Shown: positions 1-5,416 of the stretch, piece by piece
Numbering within the stretch: position 1 is the stretch's first letter
Layout: every line of letters begins with the position of its first letter
Assembly (NCBI GenBank): GCA_026713285.1
Contig: JAPOOT010000269.1
Coordinates: 1-5,416 of the forward strand
Length of the DNA stretch: 5,416 nt
Reading direction: 5' to 3'
Origin: Gemmatimonadota bacterium
GTDB lineage: Bacteria > JAAXHH01
Notes under the pieces: model-generated
The model's database searches: none
What the model was told of the DNA's origin: nothing
The model's input: the letters and a program-made list of their open reading frames with translations, nothing else
Program-made: the position numbers and the translations under genes

Positions 1-1
1 A

Positions 2-3000
2 GACCGGGGCTTCGTGCAGACGGTCAAGAGCGCGAAGAAGATCGTGGAACGGGAAGAGCCCGAAGTGTGGGACATCCTGGAAGAAATCATCAAGGACCAT
101 CCGGTCCTGCTGAACCGGGCGCCTACCCTGCACAGGCTGGGTATCCAGGCATTCATGCCGGTGCTTGTGGAAGGCAAGGCCATCCGCATCCACCCCCTGG
201 TTTGCGAAGCCTTCAACGCGGACTTCGACGGCGATCAGATGCCGGTGCACGTCCCCATGTCCTTCGAGGCCCAGATCGAAGCGCGGGTGCTGATGCTGTC
301 TTCCAACAACATCCTCGATCCGAAAAACGGGCAGCCGATCTGCTCACCCAGCAAGGACATCGTCCTGGGATGTTACTACCTGACCAAGGAACTCAAGGAC
401 TGCCGGGGTGAAGGCAAGGTGTTCGCCAGCGTTTCCGAGGTGATGCTCGCCTTCGACAACGACCTCGTGGACATTCATGCCATCATCAGGCTGCGGCTCG
501 AAGGGAAGATGATCGAGACGACCGTCGGACGCGTCATCTTCAACCAGATACTGCCGCCGGAGATCGGCTTCCAGAACGAGGTATTCGACAGCGCGGCCAT
601 ACGGAACATGGTGGCCGACGTGTACCGCCGGCTGGGCAATTACCGCACGTGCGTCCTCCTGGACGAAATCAAGCGCCTGGGATTCCACTACGCGACCCTT
701 TCCGGCCTGACATCGGGAATCGACGACGTGGTCATCCCGGACGAGAAGGCGCAGATGATCCAGGACGCCGCGGCGGAGGTGCGGTCTATCCAGGACCAGT
801 ACGAGGGCCACGCCATCACCGAAGGCGAGCGGTACAACAAGGTGATCGACGTGTGGCAGCACACACGGACCAAGCTCAACGAAGCCGTCGAAACCACGCT
901 GGCGGAATCGGACGACGGCTTCAATCCCTTCTACATGATGATGGCCTCCGGCGCAAGGAGCAAGCTGGACCAGGTGGGGCAGTTGTGCGGCATGCGCGGA
1001 CTCATGGCCAAGCCCCAGCGGAAGGTCGTCGGCCAGATCGGCGAGTATATCGAAACGCCCATCCTGTCCAATCTCAAGGAAGGTCTGTCGGTACTCGAGT
1101 ATTTCACGTCCAGCCACGGCGGCCGCAAGGGGCTCGCCGACACGGCCCTCAAGACCGCGGACGCCGGGTACCTGACCCGGCGCCTGGTGGACGTGGCGCA
1201 GAACGTGATCATCAACGAAGTGGACTGCGGCACGATCCGCGGCATCGAAATCGGCGCCCTGAAAGAAGGCGAAAACGTGATGGAACCGCTGGGCGACCGG
1301 GTTCTCGGCAGGGTCGTGCTGGATGACATCTACGATCCTATCACGCGGGAACTGCTAACGGCCGCCGGCGAAGAGATCAACGAGGAAGTCGCCGACCTCA
1401 TCGAACAACGCGGCGGCGTTCAGTACGCTTCCGATCCGGATGCCGAGATGAGCGAAACCGTGCACATCCGGTCCGTCCTGACCTGCGAGACCAGGCGCGG
1501 CGTTTGCGCCCGGTGTTACGGCCGGAACCTCGCCACGGGCTCCATGGTGGAAATGGGCGAGGCCGTCGGCGTCATGGCCGCCCAGAGCATCGGCGAACCG
1601 GGGACGCAGCTGACGCTCCGCACATTCCACATCGGCGGGATCGCCAGCCGCGACGCCACGCAGAACAAGATCACCACGAAGCAGGCGGGCAAGGCCGTCT
1701 TCACAGCGGTCGAGACCGTCACCCAGGAGAACGGCCTCCCGGTCGTCATCGGACGGGCGGGCGAGATCACCATTCTCGACGCCGACGGAAACCGCCGGGC
1801 CCATTTCTTCATCCCCTACGGAGCGGTCATGCTCACGAAGGATGGAGAGGTCGTCGAGGAAAACCAGGCCCTGTTCGAGTGGAATCCCTACAATATACCG
1901 ATCATTGCGGTACAGGCCGGCCACGTGCAACTGGAAGACGTCGTGGCGGGAGAGACGTTGCGTGAACAGCTGGACGACACCACGGGCATGCGTCAGAAGG
2001 TGATCACGGAGAACCGGGGATCGAGGGCGCTCCATCCGCGCATCTACATCGCGGACGGCGAGGGCAAGATGAAAGGCGAATACAACCTGCCCACCGGGGC
2101 CCACCTGCTCATCACGGAGTTCACGGACCAGAACAATACCGAACGCACTTACGTGCAGCCCGGTGAGGTCCTCGCGCGCATACCGCGCTCCATTGGCAAG
2201 ACCCGGGATATCACCGGCGGTCTGCCGCGCGTCGCCGAACTCTTCGAAGCGCGCCGGCCCCGCGATCCGGCCACGGTTGCGAAAGTGGACGGCGTCGTCA
2301 AAGTCGCCGGCATCGTCCGGCGCTCCCATCGCCTCCTCGTTCGCGCCGACGACGGTTCGGAACAGGAGTACCTGATCCCCCAGGGACGGCATCTCAGCGT
2401 GCGGGACGGCGACCGGGTACAGGCGGGAGAACCCCTGTCCGAAGGTTCGATCGACCCCCATGACATTCTCGAAATCCAGGGCGTGAACGCCGTGCAGGAA
2501 TACCTGGTCAACCAGATCCAGGAAGTTTACCGCATGCAGGGCGTGAGCATCAACGACAAGCACGTGGAAGTCATCGTCCGCCAGATGCTCCAGAAGGTCA
2601 AGGTGGACGACCCGGGCGACACGGAGTTTCTCAAGGGCGAGGCCGTGGACCGCACCCGATTCCAGTCGGAGAACGACCGCGTGCTGCGCGAAGGCGGCGA
2701 CCCGGCGACGAACCAGCCGCTGCTGCTGGGCATCGCCAAGGCGGCGCTCAGTACCGAAAGTTTCGTCTCCGCGGCAGCTTTCCAGGAAACGACGCGCGTA
2801 TTGACCGAAGCGGCCATTCAGGGCAAGAGAGACGCGCTCCTCGGTCTGAAGGAAAACGTAATCATGGGGCACCTGATACCCGCGGGTACCGGACTCGACC
2901 GGTACGGCCAGATGCGGCTTGTCGACGAAAAGGGCAATGAGATCGAGCCTCCGTCCATTGAGGTGGAGCCTCTTTTCGACGCGGAATCTGTGAACGGAGA

Positions 3001-3064
3001 CGCGGAGGCCGCAACCGTGCCGAAGGTGGCCGAGGCCGAGACGCCTCCTGTAAAAACAGCCTGA
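2..3064 (+). CDS. rpoC: DNA-directed RNA polymerase subunit beta' (5'-truncated)
   Basis: Catalytic beta' subunit of RNA polymerase; 1020 codons are visible and about 385 N-terminal residues (first zinc site, clamp) lie upstream. Reading is open from base 2, so the GTG at 14 is an internal Val; residues are numbered here from that codon. In order: NRAPTLHRLG; catalytic NADFDGDQM with Mg-binding Asp70, Asp72, Asp74; GMRGLMAKP; bridge helix about 356-395 (GRKGLADTALKTA); zinc site Cys405, Cys491, Cys498, Cys501; trigger loop from about 514 (GEPGTQLTLRTFH); an insertion of about 190 residues (543-731) that aligns through E. coli SI3; DITGGLPRVAELFEARRP at 732; switch-region FQETTRVL near 923; GLKENVI and LIPAGTG by 960; then an acidic 56-residue tail. 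Ends at TGA 3062-3064. Oddities are substitutions at near-invariant positions (Pro77, Lys114, Gly370, Ala922). The frame is intact throughout, so it should be functional. Identity is certain from the motifs. Confidence 0.99.
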   Translation, partial: DRGFVQTVKSAKKIVEREEPEVWDILEEIIKDHPVLLNRAPTLHRLGIQAFMPVLVEGKAIRIHPLVCEAFNADFDGDQMPVHVPMSFEAQIEARVLMLSSNNILDPKNGQPICSPSKDIVLGCYYLTKELKDCRGEGKVFASVSEVMLAFDNDLVDIHAIIRLRLEGKMIETTVGRVIFNQILPPEIGFQNEVFDSAAIRNMVADVYRRLGNYRTCVLLDEIKRLGFHYATLSGLTSGIDDVVIPDEKAQMIQDAAAEVRSIQDQYEGHAITEGERYNKVIDVWQHTRTKLNEAVETTLAESDDGFNPFYMMMASGARSKLDQVGQLCGMRGLMAKPQRKVVGQIGEYIETPILSNLKEGLSVLEYFTSSHGGRKGLADTALKTADAGYLTRRLVDVAQNVIINEVDCGTIRGIEIGALKEGENVMEPLGDRVLGRVVLDDIYDPITRELLTAAGEEINEEVADLIEQRGGVQYASDPDAEMSETVHIRSVLTCETRRGVCARCYGRNLATGSMVEMGEAVGVMAAQSIGEPGTQLTLRTFHIGGIASRDATQNKITTKQAGKAVFTAVETVTQENGLPVVIGRAGEITILDADGNRRAHFFIPYGAVMLTKDGEVVEENQALFEWNPYNIPIIAVQAGHVQLEDVVAGETLREQLDDTTGMRQKVITENRGSRALHPRIYIADGEGKMKGEYNLPTGAHLLITEFTDQNNTERTYVQPGEVLARIPRSIGKTRDITGGLPRVAELFEARRPRDPATVAKVDGVVKVAGIVRRSHRLLVRADDGSEQEYLIPQGRHLSVRDGDRVQAGEPLSEGSIDPHDILEIQGVNAVQEYLVNQIQEVYRMQGVSINDKHVEVIVRQMLQKVKVDDPGDTEFLKGEAVDRTRFQSENDRVLREGGDPATNQPLLLGIAKAALSTESFVSAAAFQETTRVLTEAAIQGKRDALLGLKENVIMGHLIPAGTGLDRYGQMRLVDEKGNEIEPPSIEVEPLFDAESVNGDAEAATVPKVAEAETPPVKTA

Positions 3065-3087
3065 CGAGGGCAGGAGAAGGCGATGAC

Positions 3088-3130
3088 CGGGCGTCGCCGG
3101 GATGCTGATGCCGGCGACGCTCGTTTTTTT
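3088..3130 (+). terminator. Intrinsic terminator after rpoC
   Basis: A perfect 10-bp inverted repeat (gcgtcgccgg at 3091-3100, ccggcgacgc at 3111-3120) encloses a 10-base loop. The stem extends outward by one G-U and two G-C pairs (3088-3090 with 3121-3123), giving 13 pairs, and seven T follow at once (3124-3130). It sits 23 bases after the rpoC stop. This is the textbook layout for Rho-independent termination and should end the rpoBC transcript. There is no matching T-run on the other side of the stem for the minus strand, so it looks one-directional. Confidence 0.93.
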
Positions 3131-3140
3131 CCAAAAACGC

Positions 3141-3169
3141 TTGACACAACTAGAGGAACAGATTAAATT
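3141..3169 (+). promoter_or_regulatory. Sigma70-type promoter for rpsL-rpsG-fusA
   Basis: A consensus -35 box TTGACA (3141-3146) is followed after 17 bases by TAAATT (3164-3169), a 4-of-6 match to TATAAT; TTAAAT at 3163-3168, spacing 16, is an equal alternative. The stretch is AT-rich compared with its surroundings and starts 10 bases after the T-run of the rpoC terminator. Transcription would begin near 3176-3177, leaving a leader of about 95 bases before rpsL. The -35 match is strong; the exact -10 box and start site are inferred. Confidence 0.75.
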
Positions 3170-3178
3170 TCCTCACCT

Positions 3179-3225
3179 ATGGTTTTTTGGGGGGAATACG
3201 GTTTATATGAACCTCGAAAACCCAT
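3179..3225 (+). promoter_or_regulatory. Possible 5' leader stem-loop of rpsL mRNA
   Basis: ATGGTTTT (3179-3186) can pair with AAAACCCAT (3217-3225), giving eight pairs with one bulged C. Inside it, GGTT (3200-3203) pairs with AACC (3210-3213), with an additional U-G pair and an ATAT loop. The predicted transcription start is just 5' of the outer stem, so the structure would sit at the very 5' end of the mRNA. It could stabilise the transcript or take part in leader control of ribosomal protein synthesis, but the pairing is modest and no known leader motif is recognised. The T6G6 run at 3183-3194 lies within it. The rest of the gap up to 3272 holds only the rpsL ribosome binding region. Confidence 0.35.
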
Positions 3226-3272
3226 GCGCCACTGGCTTGTCGGGTCGTTGCAACAGGGAAGGTTAGGCGGAA

Positions 3273-3644
3273 ATGCCCACGATAAATCAACTCATTCGCC
3301 ACGGTCGGAAGAAATCGCAGCGAAAGACGAAATCACCCGCACTGCGCGGAAGTCCCCAAAAACGGGGCAACTGCCTGCAGGTGAAGACGCAGACGCCCAA
3401 GAAACCGAATTCGGCGTTAAGGAAAATCGCCCGCGTCCGCCTGATGAACGGCATCGAGGCCACCTGTTACATCCCGGGCGAAAGCCACAACCTCCAGGAG
3501 CATAACATCGTCCTGGTGAGGGGCGGCCGGGTCAAGGATCTGCCCGGTGTGCGGTACCATATCATCCGCGGCGCGCTGGATGCCAGCGGAGTGCCCGACC
3601 GGCGCAACAGCCGTTCGAAATACGGAACCAAGAAACCCAAGTAG
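3273..3644 (+). CDS. rpsL: 30S ribosomal protein S12
   Basis: S12 lies at the decoding centre of the 30S subunit, where it helps monitor codon-anticodon pairing and sets accuracy. The 123-residue product is normal length and aligns with E. coli S12 without gaps over the core. Visible landmarks are MPTINQLIR at the N-terminus, TPKKPNSALRK (41-51), HNLQEH (72-77), RGGRVKDLPGVRYH (83-96) and SKYGTKKPK at the end. Lys43 and Lys88, the classic streptomycin-resistance positions (42 and 87 without Met), are wild type, so the allele looks streptomycin-sensitive. Asp89, methylthiolated by RimO in some bacteria, is present. Ser71 replaces the usual Gly of GEGHN. The ATG at 3273 matches the family start, but the Shine-Dalgarno is imperfect: AAGGT at 3259-3263 is the likeliest and AGGCGG at 3265-3270 is too close. 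It is the first gene after the promoter at 3141. Confidence 0.99.
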   Translation: MPTINQLIRHGRKKSQRKTKSPALRGSPQKRGNCLQVKTQTPKKPNSALRKIARVRLMNGIEATCYIPGESHNLQEHNIVLVRGGRVKDLPGVRYHIIRGALDASGVPDRRNSRSKYGTKKPK

Positions 3645-3682
3645 GCTGAAGAATAACCTGGCTGGATGGTCTGGAGCATACG

Positions 3683-4153
3683 ATGGCAAGAAGGAAAGAA
3701 GTCGTAAGACGGGAACCGGAACCGGACTGGAAATACAACAGCGTTCTGGTATCCAAGTTCATTAACGGATTGATGCGCAAAGGGAAGAAGAGCATCGCGG
3801 AACGCGTATTCTATCAGGCGCTCGACCTGATCGAAGAACGAACGAGCCAGGAACCGCTGCCGGTGTTTGAGAAGGCGATCAAGATCGTCGGCCCCGTCGT
3901 TTACGTCAAATCCCGCCGGGTGGGTGGTTCGACCTACCAGGTTCCCGTGGAAGTGCGGGATGACCAGCAGCGGGCCATGGCGATTCGCTGGATCATCGAA
4001 GCCGCGAGGGCCCGTTCGGAGAAAAACATGTTCGAGTGCCTGGCGGGAGAGTTTACCGCCGCCGCCAGGGGAGAGGGCGCCGCCGTCCGCCGCAAGGAAG
4101 AAACCTACAGAATGGCGGAAGCGAACCGGGCCTTTGCCCATTACAGGTGGTAA
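3683..4153 (+). CDS. rpsG: 30S ribosomal protein S7
   Basis: S7 is a primary 16S rRNA-binding protein that starts assembly of the 30S head and lines the exit-site region. The product is 156 residues, the standard bacterial length (E. coli K-12 has a longer tail). Landmarks are the basic N-terminus MARRKE, the beta-hairpin VKSRRVGGSTYQVPVEVR (75-92), AIRWIIEAAR (100-109) and the C-terminal RMAEANRAFAHYRW. ATG 3683 is preceded by GGAG (3673-3676) with a 6-base spacer, a good start. It lies 38 bases after rpsL and is surely co-transcribed with it. In E. coli S7 represses its own operon by binding the rpsL-rpsG spacer; here that spacer is much shorter and I see no clear hairpin in it, so that mechanism cannot be claimed. 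Tyr74 stands where many S7 proteins have Glu before VK/VRxRRVGG, a small variation. Confidence 0.99.
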   Translation: MARRKEVVRREPEPDWKYNSVLVSKFINGLMRKGKKSIAERVFYQALDLIEERTSQEPLPVFEKAIKIVGPVVYVKSRRVGGSTYQVPVEVRDDQQRAMAIRWIIEAARARSEKNMFECLAGEFTAAARGEGAAVRRKEETYRMAEANRAFAHYRW

Positions 4154-4181
4154 GGGCGTTTAGATAGCAATCCGAAACAGT

Positions 4182-4216
4182 AAAACGGATCATCCCTCGC
4201 GATGATCCGTACTTTA
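4182..4216 (+). promoter_or_regulatory. Perfect hairpin in the rpsG-fusA spacer
   Basis: acggatcatc (4185-4194) and gatgatccgt (4201-4210) form a perfect 10-bp stem with a 6-base loop (cctcgc). Below a 2-base bulge (4211-4212), AAA at 4182-4184 can pair with TTT at 4213-4215, and 4181 with 4216. Only three T follow, so it is at best a weak terminator. The stem ends 7 bases before the fusA Shine-Dalgarno (4218-4222). It could act as an attenuator, RNase processing site, 3'-end stabiliser for the rpsL-rpsG message, or a binding site for a regulatory ribosomal protein. The structure is plain in the sequence; the role is inference. Confidence 0.6.
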
Positions 4217-4217
4217 T

Positions 4218-4222
4218 GAGGT
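4218..4222 (+). promoter_or_regulatory. Shine-Dalgarno supporting the GTG start of fusA
   Basis: GAGGT at 4218-4222 matches the anti-Shine-Dalgarno of 16S rRNA and lies 10 bases before GTG 4233. The rival in-frame ATG at 4266 is preceded only by an A-rich stretch with a short GAG 3 bases away, so the GTG is preferred. An in-frame stop (TGA 4203-4205) rules out any start further upstream than that. Confidence 0.65.
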
Positions 4223-4232
4223 AGATAACGCA

Positions 4233-5416
4233 GTGACTGAAACAACGATCAAACCAAAAGAGAAAATGTCCACTTCATCCAGCAGGCACGCTTCCGAATC
4301 GAACCTGGAAAAGACCAGGAACATCGGAATCACGGCTCATATCGACGCCGGCAAAACGACCACCACGGAACGTATACTCTATTATACGGGACGGGTGCGC
4401 AGGATGGGCGAAGTACACGACGGCGCCGCGACCATGGACTGGATGGAGCAGGAACGTGAGCGGGGCATTACGATCACGTCCGCGGCCACGACATCCTTCT
4501 GGCGCGACCACCGGATCAATATCATCGACACACCCGGCCACGTGGACTTCACGGTCGAGGTAGAACGATCGCTGCGCGTGCTCGACGGCTCCGTGGCGAT
4601 TTTTTGTGCCGTGGGCGGCGTCGAGCCGCAGTCGGAGACCGTGTGGCGGCAGGCCGACAAGTACGGCGTGCCCCGCATAGCCTACGTGAACAAGATCGAC
4701 CGCGTCGGGGCGGACTTCCACCAGGTCGTCTCCATGATACACGAACGGCTTGGAGCCAACGCCATCCCGGTCCAGCTCCCCATCGGCAGCGGCGACCTGT
4801 TTACCGGGTCCATCGACCTGGTCGCCATGAAGGCGCGCAGCTACCATGAAGACAACATGGGCGCCACCTTCGAAGAGCACGATATTCCGAACGATCTGGC
4901 CGAATATGCCGCCGAGCACCGGCACAAATTGATCGAGGGCCTCGCCGAGGTGGACGAGGAACTGATGGAAATCTACCTGGCCGGCGAGGAGCCGACGGTT
5001 TCCGAACTGCAGGCCGCCATTCGCCGGGCCACGCTTTCCGTCAGCCTGATCCCCGTCCTCGTGGGTTCCTCGTTCCGCAACAAGGGCGTCCAGGCGCTGC
5101 TCGACGCGGTGGTCGATTATCTGCCTTCGCCGCAGGACGTGCCGCCCGTCTCGGGCAAGAATACGCTGACCGGCGAACCGGAGACACGGGAAAGCCTGCC
5201 CGACGCGCCGCTCTCCGGAGTGGCCTTCAAGATCATGACCGATCCCCATGTCGGCAAGCTCGCGTTCTACCGGATTTATTCCGGCACGCTGCCCGCGGGG
5301 TGTTACGTTCTGAACACCCGGACCAACCGGCGAGAGAGAATCAGCCGGATCCTGCAGATGCACGCCAACAAGCGGGAACAGCTCAAGGCCGCCGAAGCCG
5401 GTGACATCGTGGCGCT
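4233..5416 (+). CDS. fusA: Translation elongation factor G (3'-truncated)
   Basis: EF-G is the GTPase that moves tRNAs and mRNA through the ribosome after peptide bond formation, and it splits spent ribosomes with RRF. The first 394 codons are seen, about 55% of a usual ~700-residue protein; the frame runs open off the window end. The G domain is complete: P-loop AHIDAGKT (35-42), switch I with RGITIT (Thr80), DTPGH (99-103) with the catalytic His103, NKID (153-156) and a G5-like GSSF (278-281, where SAF is usual). Domain II begins near 327 (AFKIMTDPHVGKL) and the sequence stops inside it. GTG 4233 is chosen for its GAGGT ribosome site; ATG 4266 would shorten the protein by 11 residues. Either way the N-terminus is longer than in E. 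coli (18 residues more from GTG) and rich in Ser, Thr, Lys and Glu. It probably shares the rpsL promoter, modulated by the hairpin at 4185. The domain order and position after rpsG mark it as the housekeeping EF-G. Confidence 0.97.
   Translation, partial: MTETTIKPKEKMSTSSSRHASESNLEKTRNIGITAHIDAGKTTTTERILYYTGRVRRMGEVHDGAATMDWMEQERERGITITSAATTSFWRDHRINIIDTPGHVDFTVEVERSLRVLDGSVAIFCAVGGVEPQSETVWRQADKYGVPRIAYVNKIDRVGADFHQVVSMIHERLGANAIPVQLPIGSGDLFTGSIDLVAMKARSYHEDNMGATFEEHDIPNDLAEYAAEHRHKLIEGLAEVDEELMEIYLAGEEPTVSELQAAIRRATLSVSLIPVLVGSSFRNKGVQALLDAVVDYLPSPQDVPPVSGKNTLTGEPETRESLPDAPLSGVAFKIMTDPHVGKLAFYRIYSGTLPAGCYVLNTRTNRRERISRILQMHANKREQLKAAEAGDIVA

Noticed and set aside
14..16. GTG as the start codon of rpoC
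   Set aside because: The frame is open back to the window edge and the residues around it align inside RpoC, about 390 residues from the true N-terminus.
344..1117. A 257-codon minus-strand frame opposite rpoC
   Set aside because: Same reason: it mirrors conserved RpoC coding sequence and its translation, rich in His, Asp and Val, resembles no family I know.
1355..2872. A 505-codon open frame on the minus strand within rpoC
   Set aside because: It lies opposite the conserved RpoC zinc site, trigger loop, SI3 and C-terminal motifs and shows no recognisable domain. Long antisense frames are expected in GC-rich coding DNA.
3202..3209. A second promoter in the leader using TATATG as -10
   Set aside because: No -35-like hexamer lies at a suitable distance upstream; the bases there are part of the T6G6 tract.
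3179..3505. A 108-codon plus-strand frame starting in the rpsL leader and overlapping rpsL
   Set aside because: It has no ribosome binding site, begins only a few bases after the predicted transcript start and mostly reads rpsL out of frame. Its leader part looks like structure rather than coding sequence.
3645..3682. An E. coli-like S7 repressor site between rpsL and rpsG
   Set aside because: The spacer is only 38 bases, with repeated CTGG but no convincing stem; the E. coli element is longer and structured.
4185..4216. A strong Rho-independent terminator between rpsG and fusA
   Set aside because: The stem is perfect but is followed by only three T, and fusA has no obvious promoter of its own in the 79-base gap, so full termination here is unlikely.
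4275..5363. A 362-codon open frame on the minus strand opposite fusA
   Set aside because: The plus strand clearly encodes the EF-G G domain and domain II in this stretch; the antisense frame is a shadow of the GC-rich codon pattern.
1..5416. Mobile element, CRISPR array, tRNA or a hidden accessory system
   Set aside because: Both strands were read through; apart from the gaps at 3065-3272, 3645-3682 and 4154-4232 the window is filled by four housekeeping genes, and no direct-repeat array, terminal repeats, transposase or tRNA-like sequence was seen.

Overview
This is a GC-rich housekeeping locus with the classic bacterial order rpoC, rpsL, rpsG, fusA, all on the plus strand. Both ends are cut. 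The window opens inside rpoC (RNA polymerase beta' subunit) and closes inside fusA (elongation factor G). I see no mobile element, CRISPR array, RNA gene, defence system or other accessory cargo, and no evidence of an undescribed system.

Organism: a bacterium, most likely of a Gram-negative-type lineage. The RpoC fragment carries an insertion of about 190 residues after the trigger loop, matching SI3 of E. coli in place and length. It also has a short extra segment after the GMRGLMAKP motif and a Leu in the trigger loop, which from memory resemble Bacteroidota/FCB-type RpoC. The rpsL promoter has a textbook TTGACA -35 box rather than the Bacteroidota-type promoter. My best guess is an uncultured FCB-related phylum, perhaps seen in a metagenome assembly, but this is low-confidence inference.

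Layout: 2-3064 is the C-terminal ~72% of RpoC, with the active-site Asp triad, bridge helix, second zinc site, trigger loop, SI3 and C-terminal switch region. 3065-3272 is a 208-base non-coding gap that ends one transcription unit and starts the next: a strong intrinsic terminator (3088-3130), a sigma70-type promoter 10 bases later (3141-3169), and a leader of about 95 bases with a possible stem-loop. 3273-3644 is rpsL (S12) and 3683-4153 is rpsG (S7), 38 bases apart. A 79-base gap with a perfect 10-bp hairpin (4185-4210) leads into fusA, which probably starts at GTG 4233 and runs off the window end.

How the genes work together: RpoC makes mRNA, S12 and S7 build the decoding centre and head of the 30S subunit, and EF-G drives translocation on that ribosome. 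The str-type genes (rpsL, rpsG, fusA) appear uncoupled from rpoBC by the terminator and promoter pair. The points most worth checking are substitutions at positions of RpoC that are nearly invariant in bacteria, above all Ala to Pro right after the catalytic NADFDGDQM motif, plus the fusA-proximal hairpin and the long polar N-terminus of EF-G.
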